From assembly GCA_024364735.1 (NCBI GenBank), contig JAGFNQ010001607.1:310001-374000 (forward strand): DNA of 64,000 bases, written 5' to 3'. Origin of the DNA: Boesenbergia rotunda. Its lineage: Eukaryota; Streptophyta; Magnoliopsida; Zingiberales; Zingiberaceae. The notes below the pieces were generated by a model. It was not told the DNA's origin. It saw nothing but the letters and a program-made list of their open reading frames with translations, and did not search any database. Shown piece after piece: positions 47,001-55,275 of this stretch (within the stretch, counting starts at the first letter, position 1; every line of letters starts with the position of its first letter). Position numbers and translations under genes: made by a program.

Positions 47001-50000
47001 CTTTAAGTTCAATTCAATTTCAATGCCAAGACATTTGAATAAAGATGAAAATTTTCTTGTTCAAATTTCAGAAATTTGATTTATCAACGAAAATCTAAGT
47101 ACCTAATCACTACATCACATCCCATCCCTCAAATAACAAATCCACTTATCAAAGACGTCTACAGGTTGTAGCATTTTGTTTCAACATTTGATGAGTAGTC
47201 ACTCAAACCTATAGAATAAATCTTGTAGGGTTCCAAACCGCCCTAACTTAAAAAAAAACAAAATATTTATCTTTGAATTGTGTTGTTGGAAGTAAAATTT
47301 TGGAGACATTTGTAAATCATCACATTGAATTATAGCATTTTAATCAGATTGGGTTTCTCTTGGTCTTGTGAACTACTTCAATAGCAGCTAGAATATAATA
47401 GAATAGTAATTGCCACCTAGAATAGAATAGTAATACATACAACAAATAGTCAATAATTTAGGTCGACTTAATTAATTCTCTGCCGTCACATAAATTAACT
47501 GATTAGTTGCTTGTTGATTAGATCTCTTGTGTTAAAATTATAATCATATCATTGACACGCATGTTCTGACCTCATAATGATAAGAATGGAAAAAACAAAA
47601 ATCGTTATACTAGTAAGTAATTAGTTCAACAACATGTAATGACACAGAAAGGCAATTTAATTTTTACTTGATGTAATATGTTGGACATGTCAAAATGGCA
47701 TAAGTTTTAAATGACAGCGGACCTGCAAAGAGGGCATAGATCGCTTAGCTTGAGGCATTCTTCGATGCAAGAAGAGTGGAAGCCATGGTTGCACGACGTC
47801 ACCAATAACACCGAGGTCGACTCGAAATTGTTGATGCAAATGGCACATGAGGTTTCTTGGCAGTCGCCGTTGACCTCCTCGAAGACAACTCGTTTGAGCT
47901 GCCGCACCGACGCCAGTTTGTTTCCGAGATTCATTGTGGGGTCTCCCAAATCTTCGTCGTCGTACTCCTCATCCCACGCCACTCACGTCTCAAAATCAAG
48001 ATAGTCTCCATTAACTAGTGGCAGAAATTCAATTGGACTAGTGATTGGGTCAAGGAGATTTGGTTGTGGCTGAGTATTATTGGGGCCGGCGGCAGTAGCA
48101 CTAGCGTCGGGGATTTGGACCCACAGGTATAGGGACAAGGATCCGTTTCCAGCGCCGCCTAGCCTTAAGTAGAATCGGAGTGCATAGCGACTATAATTGT
48201 AGAATCTGCCGATGAAAAAACGGAGGTCCTCAAGATGAAGGCGGTCTCCGACGAGTTAATGGATCATGTGTTGGGCCTGTTGCTCCTAGGAAACTTCATC
48301 TATTATGTTGGAGAAGTCCGGCGTGAAACTGAGGTCAGAGTCGCTGGTAGCACTAAGCGAACGAGGAATGCAACTCAAGTGCACTGATAAGTTCACCGAC
48401 GACGTTGCCATGGGGATCTGTATATTAGATCTCAGATGAATAATGGCACCAGAAGGTGAGTAAAAAGTTCGCTCCATCAAAATAAAAAAGAAGAAGAAGA
48501 ACGCAGAAGAAGAAGCAACAACTAGAGGATGGGCGATCTTTCTCAATGATATCTTAAAAAGATTACGAATAAGTTAGAAAAGCATGATGATGTTGTATAG
48601 GAAGGAAAATGATCACGGGATTAGTCACGCTTCTTTTTCTTGTTCTTCAACATCCTAGCTCATCTTCCTTTAGCTCCTGTTCACAGCCTTTCTTGTCCTT
48701 GGCTGCCACTGTTGTCATTGACCAGATGCCTTTGTCGTTGGTGCTGCATGCCTTTTGATCGTCGGAGCTTCTTTACATTGTTTCAACCCTTCTTGTTGAA
48801 ACTCCTTTGATTTATTTCCTTACAAAGGGGTCCTCAGAAAAATTATCGAAGTGATAGATTTCACTTTTTAGTGAAATATAATTATTGTTCATTAAGAATT
48901 ATCCAGTGTAATTATCTTTTACGAGATATTTGATGTGACGTGCCCTTTATGACATTTACTAAGGAAGATAATACACTTCTATTAAAACTACGAGCGATGT
49001 CAGTAGTTATATTTATTCTCGAACAGTTCATTATTAACGACTACCAACCTACGATGTCAGGTAGCTGGCTATTGTCAGGTATCGAGATGATTGCTCAAGA
49101 CTGATAAGTTTGTTTTTAATTAATGATTGTTTAAAAAAAATATTATAACTACTATTTGCCTAACTATATATTTAACTATGAACTGTGTTAATTTGTCTAA
49201 TGCTTAATTATAATAATATTTTTCATAAAAAAATGTAAGTCTTTGTGTTTTCCCTTGATCACAATTCACAAGAGGGATGTCCTCAAACAAAGTTGTCATA
49301 AATCTATTGATCTGCATAAATCAACATCCAGTACTTACACCAATTAGTATTTTTATTTCCTAGAGTTTTATGATTTACTTAATTTGTATACTGCCTTTGG
49401 ATTATTTAGAAGGTGTGCTTATTTTATATCAGCAGAAAAAGACTGAAATTTCTTGTGGCACTGGATCCTATGAGGTGGAACTCCACTAGCGCGAAGGTCT
49501 CCCGAGCGGTACGAACTGCTGACGCCGGCGACTGACCTGCAAGGAAGGACCGTTAGCAAACCCGTCGGGAAAAATCCCCAGTCAGGCCCTCCGACGGTCA
49601 AGTTAGCCTACGCGCGAGAGAAAAGAGCAAGGCAGCAAAAGCAGTGGACCGAAAATGAACAGTTCGCGTACCTGCGGGCCGAAGAAGGGAGGGGTTTATA
49701 TAACCGGGGGAGCTGACAGGGCCCTGTCCGTGTCAATCTCAATCTCCGTACCGAGCCGAGACAGGGGTATGGGTTTGTCAGCTCTGGGCGTCGAGTGGCG
49801 CCGCGCAGGGCGGCATGGAGCAAGGTACCGGCTCCGGACATAAGTATAGGATGTACGGGGCCGAAAGGACGTCCGATACGTGCGCTATAAATGGGTGAGG
49901 CCCTCGCCGTCTCCTGTACTAGGGTCATTTAATGAGCTGCCCGCGACGCGCGTCGTAAAGGGGTAAGGGTTGCGCCGACCCCTGTACTGGGGTTATTTAA

Positions 50001-53000
50001 TGCAGTGGCAGGGCGTAGGGGTCGGGCAAACGGAAGCTGGGGTTCTCACCGACCCCTCGTTTGGCTTACCCGAGTGAGATAGGGTCACCTGTGCCATCTC
50101 CCGAGTGAGATAGGGTCACCTGTGCCATCTCCCGAGTGAAGCAAAGCTTTTGCCCAAGAGGATTCGCCGGCCCGGGACAGAAGGGCATGCTAAAGCAATG
50201 CGCGACCAACCTTCGTGGACTCGGCACTAAGGGCGATCAGCCAACTCCGGACTCGGACACGGGAGCCTTGTGCGCTAACCCCCTGCGGGAGGTATGTGGG
50301 TCGATGTCAGTTACTCGGCCGTTAGGCTCGGGAACTCGGGCTGATGCACCGCCTGAGGTCGGCTCGGTCGGTCTCCCCTGGGTCGGGTTAGCGATAGGGT
50401 CCATACTCTGCCCCTCATCCTATCCAGCGCCCACGAGGCTAATCCGACTCGACCCTAGGTGGTGCCAGGCTGGTCGGCCTAGCGACACGTAAGCTAGGCC
50501 GGGATCATAAGTATCCCCTTCGAGTCTTGTCGAAGGAGGCGCCGAGTCCGACTGACTGGACCCAGTGTATTGCAAGCCTGGCACCCCTGAATGAGCATAG
50601 GCCCGACCGAACTGCGAAAATTGGGCCCCAACCATTCAGCAAGCCGTTGTCAGTGCCCCAACAGCCCGTCTTCTTTGATATAGGAATATTTAACTGGGAG
50701 ATGACTGCTGGTGGAGAGGAAATGGATGATCATTCCCAGGTAAATAGCCAAACCTTAGAATACCTATACAAGCAGGAGAGCTTGATGATAATGGTATTGC
50801 TACTGAAGCAATTGATGCAGGTAAAATTTTATCCATCATTGCAATCGAAGCATGATTCAAATGAACCTATTGCTGTTGAAATGTAATTTGTCAAATAACA
50901 TGCTATCGATCTTAAAGTTCTTACTGAGCAATATAATTAATTCGTACAAAATGTATATAGTACATCATCATTATAATCATACCATATTTGTCCTAACTAT
51001 TTGAGGTTAGTTACGTGAGGAGATCTAAGGATATATCATTAGCAATATTCAAATTAGTTAAATTATCTTTTATTACATTGATTAAGGTTCTTTAATCTCC
51101 CTCTGTCGTTTACATTTTCCACTTTAATTAATTCAACTCTGCTAATCATCTAATTATGGAATCTATTGGGAACTTTTGAATATGTTTATATCATCTCAAC
51201 TTATGTGCTCTTACTCTATGTCTATTGGAGTCACACGCATTACTCTCAGATATTAGTAGTTTTGATTTCTAATAAATCCACGTATCTATGTTAGTATTTT
51301 GAGCTTTGCTACCATGTTAAGGTTTTATATGTGTTGCTATCTTCTTCTTAGCACGGCTTTGTTTGAAATTTTGTCTTTTAAATTAACACTTAACTTTTCT
51401 AAGTTTTTTATGCTCATTTTTTAAGTATCCCATTTGTGATCCTTCCGATTTATTATTTTAACACAAGAGAGACCATATGTTATCTTCTCTTATAGCTTGA
51501 AGATGAACTAGATGATTACTTATTCTTTAATCTTTACAGATCTAGTCTTCTCCAAGTTTGTATTTTCCATACATAATCCTTCCATCCCATTTCCACTAGT
51601 TACTCAATGGTTATGATAGCTCTCTTGATATTATAGAACAGATGGAACCCATTTGCTCACGCTGGATGGCTGAGATGTGATCGAGGAGGATGGTTTGATT
51701 GTGACAGAAGAGAATTGGACCATTCACTATTGATATTGAAATGTATCCTAACTTGAGACCAACTACTCCCTTTTTAGTATAAGGAATTGCTCCTCTCTCT
51801 CTCTCTCTCTCCGAACCTTGAGCAACCGCATCGATGGAATCCTAACCTGAACCGTTCCCATTGAACCTTACAGAGGGACATGTGGTTGAACCTGCAGTGT
51901 GCTGAGATGAGGGGGATGTTCCAAGGTGGGTAGTGTGTTGGCTATGCTTTATGGAATTTAAACAATTGTAAGGATAAAATAGGTGGTTTACAATGGATTG
52001 GGTTGACTCAAAATGCTGACTAATAGTGTCTACCTTTCATGAAATCATTTGCTTGACCCACAGTAGTTGATATCGACACAATTCTTAAGCAATGTCTATG
52101 CAGAAGAATTTATTGTCACCAAAGGAAGTATAAGGATTGTGTAAGAGGTTAGGAGGCAGAGAGGTAGACCACAAGAGTAGGGAGAGGAGGTGCTTGTAAC
52201 TCTGAGATCCTATTTTAATTTCACATGGAGAATAGTAGACTAGTCAAATTTGGTTTATTGGCTTAAATAAGCAAACTTCTATTAACTTTAGCTTAAAGAT
52301 TTTGTGCAACATCAGCAAGTTAATAGATTGATTCTTTCATCAATATAAGTTAATACAATCAGCTTCAATGCAAAAGGGATTAGTTGTCTGGAAGGGGTTG
52401 CTTGTATAATTACAGAAGCACCGTCGGGCTCTGGTCAACAGGTATTTTCTTTCCTTCAAGGAGCAGAGGAGATTGATTGCACATGTGTATGTGCCACGCC
52501 ATGGATGCCTTGTGGTAGGAGTTGTGAAAGGATGCATAAAGAAAGAATGAAAAAACTAGGTGTGGAGAAAGTAACTGTTAGGAGGAAGGGAGGTGATGTT
52601 GCCACACCAAACCTTTAGCCTTCTAAAGGGATTGATATAGAAAAAAATAATCTAACAGTAGAGAATCCTCCCTCATAGCAAGTTGAGAAGTCTAAAAATG
52701 CATTTGTCAAAAGAAAACCAGTACAATTATATATATAGCACTCAGATGCACCATGTAATTATATAATGCACAAGGCAGGACTATATGTTTACTCTAACCT
52801 TGACATAATCCTCATGACCAAAGTCATGTTAGTTCCAATTTATTCTTTTGATCTTAAATTTTTTCACTCTAGAATTAAGGTTGTGTTGTCTACTATCATT
52901 AAGTTATTGTCTTCATATGCTTCATTTCCCCCCTTTTTCTTTTAGAGAATAAAGCTATAATTCATGCGTGTAATGGTGGCTTTGCAAATATCTAGCTTTC

Positions 53001-55275
53001 TTTAAACTGCCTTCTTGAACTCTACTACTTTCTTGACACTAGCATATGTATTTTGAATTTTGCAATTTGTCATAGAAAATGCTAATATTCTATGATAGCA
53101 GATATTCCAGTTAGTGGATTTCCCACTGTTGGTTTCTATGATCCATTGAAGGAACAAACAGAACACTATGATCCTTCCACTCAGATTATATCCACACCTG
53201 GAGCTACTATTCAGATTGAAGAATTCGCTGATACTATGATTAAAGGTGGTGGTTTGATAACAAAGAGTAATACAGGTTCATTCTCCCTTCTTCGATTACC
53301 TGAAAGTTAGGTGCTCTGTGGTGAAATACAATTATGTGCACTGCTTATGCTACCATATATTGTATATTTAATTTATGAGTACCCTCTTGTGTAATGTTAG
53401 AAATGATGGGAATATTATACTTAGTCTTGTACATATAATTTTGATAACCAGTTAGGTGTAGAGGTTATGTACTTGTGGGTTTTAATTAGGGAACCTGCAA
53501 AACTCGACCTATTTAAGTTAGGTTTCTGTGCTGACCAGTATCTTTGATTAGGCGTCTCTTGGATAAGTGTGTGGTAATACAATATATTTGCAGTACATTT
53601 CAGAGAGCCATCAGATGTTTATATTTAGGAGAAGTGACAACTTCCTATGATTTGAGCTTTCTTCACACTATGCAGATAGTGCTCCAATAACTTTTCCAAG
53701 TGAGCAGAACATTGAAGGCTTACAAACAACCACTACAAATGTGTTACTACAATCAGATGATGTCCAGATTGCCGTAGCTGATCAAACTTTCAGAGACAGT
53801 GAAATAAGCAATAGTTGGGATCTACTTAAAAGTATTGTTTTTGGAGGTCTGACTGAATCAATTACCAGCCTAGGAGTTGTCTCATCAGCTGCTGGAGCTG
53901 GTGCTTCAACTTGTAAGTTCCACATTCAAAATCCTTATCTCAATTCCATGTATTTGAATGATGTTTTCTCCAGTATAACTGACATGATATTATCATTATA
54001 TTTTTGAAAGCTTGGAAATAGTGGCTGACATTCATCATCATGAAAGTATGTTTGTCTCAACTATTTAGGGAACTATATGGATTTATCATCCACTGATCTC
54101 TATGATAGACTATATTATTAGGAAAATTCAGAACAATAACATTAAATTTTATTACCTTTAACTAAATTTGATCACACTACCCATACAGTTGTCACTGGAT
54201 CAATTTCACTCTTCTAATAATAGTTTTATTTGTTGCCTTTGAACAACTACATATTGTTTCTTATTTTATATTCTATTTAACTATACCTAGCCGCTCCCTA
54301 AAATTAGTGCTTTATTATTCTTTCTAGCATCTATATTAACATATCATCACTCTTACCTTTTTTTTTTAAATTTCCTAACAATCCAATATTTCCTAGTCTC
54401 TATTAAGATAACTCTAATCATCGTTTGAGAAGTCCTAGTCTCAAATAATTTCTAGTTCATTGGTTTGTAACTGGAACTAGCATCACTATTTCCAGTTCGT
54501 TGGTTTGTAACTGGAACTAGCATCGCTAGATTTTGTATGTTTTTTCTCAGTTGATATAAGAGATTCAAATCATCCTCTCTTTGTTTCCTTCTTTTTCATG
54601 ATCTTTTGCAGTGAACATCTTTGCTTTGGGATTGGCAAATCTAGTCGGTGGATTTCTTGTAATTGTACACGAAGTAAGTCGACCATTAGATTTGCTTTTT
54701 GTACTCTTCTTCTGTGGATATAAAAGGATTCTAGGTAGGCAATGTTGTTTATGATGGCATTTCCAGTTTTGACATTGTGTACTTTTTGTATGCAGCTCTT
54801 TGAGCTTCGAGCTGTTCGAGACCACCCTACTGAACAGCAGCATGAACGTGTTGGCCGATACCAGGAAGTACTAGGCCAAAGAGCAAATTTCCGCCTTCAT
54901 TTCGTAGTCGCCATAATCTCGTACATCATCGCTGGCCTACTGCCTCCAGTTATTTATGGTTTCTCATTTTGGAAGAGTGACAACAGGGAGTACAAACTCC
55001 TTTCTGTTGCTGGGGCATCTCTTCTATGCATAGCTCTGCTGGCAATAGGGAAAGCACATGTTAAGCCCCAAAAGCCACATCTAAAAAATCTTTTCTACTA
55101 CCTGAGCCTCGGTGTGTCAGCATCGGGTATTTCTTATGTAGCCGGGGTGATGGTCAATCAGCTGATCGAGAAGCTCGGCCTGTTTGATCTAACCACAGCT
55201 CCCTCTTCGCCGACCACATTTCTCCCTCAAGTTTCAAGCTCAAGAGTATTATCGTCACCATGGGCATCTTCTTGA
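31149..55275 (+). CDS. Membrane protein of ER body-like (MEBL), VIT/CCC1 superfamily
   Basis: A nine-exon gene: 31149-31320, 33260-33826, 34000-34143, 34920-35084, 50684-50820, 53102-53275, 53676-53912, 54612-54673, 54796-55275; all introns are GT-AG and most boundaries are in phase 1. The product is about 711 residues. The N-terminal half is acidic and low-complexity with two CxxC pairs (CPNCRSRITERVIVRKRKR and YRCLSCFSFFIP). The C-terminal third is a vacuolar-iron-transporter-like membrane domain (WDLLKSIVFGGLTESI onward) with about five membrane segments. Arabidopsis MEB1/MEB2, the nearest known relatives, sit in ER-body membranes and are thought to move Fe/Mn. Intron 4 is 15.6 kb of transposon sequence. 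Exon 5 carries a frame break. Start ATG at 31149 is the first in frame. Family call firm; whether the allele works is open. Confidence 0.85.
31985..32195 (+). mobile_element. SINE in MEBL intron 1
   Basis: About 210 bp, starting with a tRNA-like head containing the pol III B-box-like GGTTCGAGGGTCG and ending in a short T run (CCACCTTTTTTTGCT). It is flanked by near-identical 17-bp direct repeats, ACGTAAGGATGCATTTT (from 31967) and ACGTAAGAATGCATTTT (from 32196). Head, size, T-tail and long variable duplication together indicate a plant SINE in the same orientation as MEBL. No clear A box seen. Confidence 0.7.
35170..36224 (+). repeat. 5' LTR of the Gypsy element
   Basis: Begins inside the LTR at AGCTTACGTGTCGCTAGG and ends GACAGGATCA, just before the AATTTGGCGCTAGGAGGG primer-binding-type region. 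A TATA-like GTTATATAAACCCC lies near 35953. About 16 bases of the 5' end are missing compared with the 3' LTR. Confidence 0.85.
36269..37330 (+). pseudogene. Gypsy gag, degenerate
   Basis: Starts at ATG 36269 (MENPNLVAMTVTPEEYEQL), breaks frame near 36556, and resumes at about 36660. There the retrotransposon gag core is clear: FENAALLHQYPEGVKCRAF, WFDRLPSGSVSSFEELNRVF and KQGPKESLRAYIKRFN. A damaged zinc-knuckle remnant (THDTEEC) follows near 37325. Structural capsid protein of the element; not functional. Confidence 0.8.
37749..38450 (+). pseudogene. Gypsy aspartic protease
   Basis: Contains the catalytic motif ILDTGSSVNILY (DTGS at about 37797) and the downstream FLIVDAPSAYNAILGRP segment typical of retropepsins in this lineage. 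The frame is open from here into reverse transcriptase until 38673. Confidence 0.82.
38451..39720 (+). pseudogene. Gypsy reverse transcriptase
   Basis: Fingers and palm are readable: WRVCIDFRDLNRACPKD, then an in-frame TAG at 38673, LDTYQGYHQVPLA, FGLKNAGATYQR and the active site VYMDDILIKS (about 38900). The thumb/connection has LGYIVTERGIEANPGK. A second stop with frameshift falls at 39393-39395 (after LVRQ), where the related copy at 23.5 kb is still open. Confidence 0.87.
39721..40033 (+). pseudogene. Gypsy RNase H
   Basis: The first catalytic Asp lies in IYADGSSARQGSGIG, the Glu in RATNNEAEYEALIAGL and the second Asp in LLYSDSQLATQQLSG. The frame stops at 40033, just before the IPRESNLRADELAKLA segment, which continues in the following sequence. 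Confidence 0.85.
40034..40627 (+). pseudogene. Gypsy integrase, truncated
   Basis: The zinc-binding H-H-C-C domain is readable (REIHMGVCGSHAGARA ... VSTC, a stop, SCQKH), followed by the first Asp of the catalytic core in WGMDIVGPFP. The sequence stops being integrase at about 40627, where the minus-strand Copia-type LTR begins. The rest of the DDE core is missing on the other side. Confidence 0.8.
40628..42555 (-). mobile_element. Copia-type LTR in the Gypsy element, minus orientation
   Basis: On the minus strand it starts TGTTAGGATGTATACTAAAA at 42555, a common plant Copia LTR start, and apparently ends ...CTCGTCA at 40628. No internal Copia genes are present. The 5-bp flanks (AGAAA and GGAAG) do not match, and integrase sequence does not resume after it, so either a deletion or recombination accompanied the insertion. 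The G/C-rich open frames at 40.99-41.4 kb lie within this LTR and are not called as genes. Confidence 0.6.
42556..42997 (-). pseudogene. Antisense ORF of the Tat-like element (Transposase_28-like)
   Basis: On the minus strand an ORF starting at ATG 42997 reads MDSPSSPSDPWYATMVSDL and LDQLRADYRIPREFRIRLP, then hits a stop at 42830. One frame over, it continues with DHLEVGLRFPIHPFITSIY and SQLAPNVIRLICG to the LTR boundary at 42556. The IPREFRIRLP...GLRFPIHPF...LAPN order matches the putative gypsy-type transposon (Transposase_28) domain. Position between pol and 3' LTR and antisense orientation fit the Tat lineage. Function unknown; here disrupted by a frameshift and the LTR. Confidence 0.65.
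43706..44743 (+). repeat. 3' LTR of the Gypsy element
   Basis: Starts TGATCCCGACCCAGCTTACG after a purine-rich GAAGGGGA tract (polypurine tract) and ends GACAGGATCT, joined to TAGTGCCACAAG of repeat E2. It has the same TATATAAACCCC and leader as the 5' LTR, with scattered substitutions and a 10-bp deletion near 44390. Confidence 0.85.
44743..45590 (+). repeat. Repeat E, copy E2
   Basis: Near-identical to E1 (17052-17880) up to GAGTTAGGATGTTGAAGAA, then continuing into the RING gene's upstream region. The core palindrome region is at about 45330-45360. Confidence 0.8.
45767..46560 (+). pseudogene. RING-H2 pseudogene (copy in E2)
   Basis: Orthologous stretch to the E3 and E4 copies. The ancestral start ATG-GAG is followed by TGA (45773) where E4 has CGA, but ATG at 45833 opens a 134-residue frame (MATSSESSMNLSVHLSC ... 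FFIGRFYNYSRYALRFYLRL). A one-base deletion near 46220 throws it out of frame, further small deletions follow (near 46293 and 46400), and the RING region is unreadable as protein in one frame though its DNA is recognisable (TGGCTTCCACTCTTCTTACA). No working E3 ligase here. Confidence 0.8.
46915..47330. other. Spacer of the inverted repeat
   Basis: About 416 bp of AT-rich, single-copy-looking sequence between the arms. No coding or repeat end is recognised. In a transcript this would be the loop of the hairpin. Confidence 0.7.
47707..48477 (-). pseudogene. RING-H2 pseudogene (copy in E3), RING intact
   Basis: Reads MERTFYSPSGAIIHLR from 48477. It has three nonsense codons, TAG at 48286-48288 (Trp in E2/E4), TAA at 48256-48258 (Gln in E2/E4) and TGA at 47983-47985 (Trp in E2), and otherwise stays in one frame to a stop at 47707. 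The C-terminal RING finger is complete: CAIC, then CNHGFH, SSC and CPLC, spacing C-x2-C-x14-C-x-H-x2-H-x2-C-x10-C-x2-C, a RING-H2 of the ubiquitin E3 ligase type. Before it is a unique acidic region (WDEEYDDEDLGDPTMN). Without an intact parent in the window, the source gene is unknown. Confidence 0.82.
48550..49462 (-). repeat. Repeat E, copy E3
   Basis: Inverted full-length copy with the outer end TAGTGCCACAAG-type sequence at 49462, directly joined to the inverted Gypsy LTR. It mirrors E2 within the right arm. Confidence 0.8.
49463..50507 (-). repeat. Third Gypsy LTR, inverted
   Basis: Minus-strand copy of the 43706-44743 LTR, from TGATCCCGGCCTAGCTTACG at 50507 to AGGATCC at 49463. It has no Gypsy internal region attached except the 160 bp shared with the left arm, which shows it arose by duplication of the 3' end of the element together with its flank. 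Confidence 0.83.
50684..50820 (+). CDS. MEBL exon 5, with frame break
   Basis: Follows the acceptor TTTGATATAG and starts in the phase left by exon 4 (GIFNWEMTAGGEEMDDHSQ). The end of the exon, in the phase required by exon 6, reads GELDDNGIATEAIDA. The two halves lie in different frames: the exon is 137 nt where a multiple of three is needed. The switch falls between about 50740 and 50776. A second short intron (36 nt) is too small to explain it, so a one-base indel is likely. Confidence 0.6.
51793..51811. repeat. (CT)n microsatellite
   Basis: A run of nine to ten CT units in MEBL intron 5. The rest of that 2.3-kb intron (50821-53101) shows no gene. Confidence 0.8.
53102..55275 (+). CDS. 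MEBL C-terminal exons 6-9 (VIT-like membrane domain)
   Basis: Exon 6 (DIPVSGFPTVGFYDP) and the first part of exon 7 are a soluble linker. The membrane domain begins at SWDLLKSIVFGGLTESITSL and continues through exon 8 (IFALGLANLVGGFLVIVHE) and exon 9, with HFVVAIISYIIAGLLPPVIY, LLSVAGASLLCIALLAIG and YYLSLGVSASGISYVAGVMV as membrane segments. The VIT-type glutamate-rich hinge is represented by ELRAVRDHPTEQQHERVGRY. Splice phases agree throughout, and the stop is at 55273-55275. Confidence 0.88.

Larger units (their letters stand above)
47331..50670 (-). repeat. Right arm of the large inverted repeat
   Basis: Inverted counterpart of 43543-46914. It differs by small indels, including loss of TCGGCGAC at the LTR edge and a 31-bp tandem duplication at about 50070-50132 (GAGATAGGGTCACCTGTGCC twice). 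It ends at CAGCCCGTC, only 13 nt before MEBL exon 5. Confidence 0.88.
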
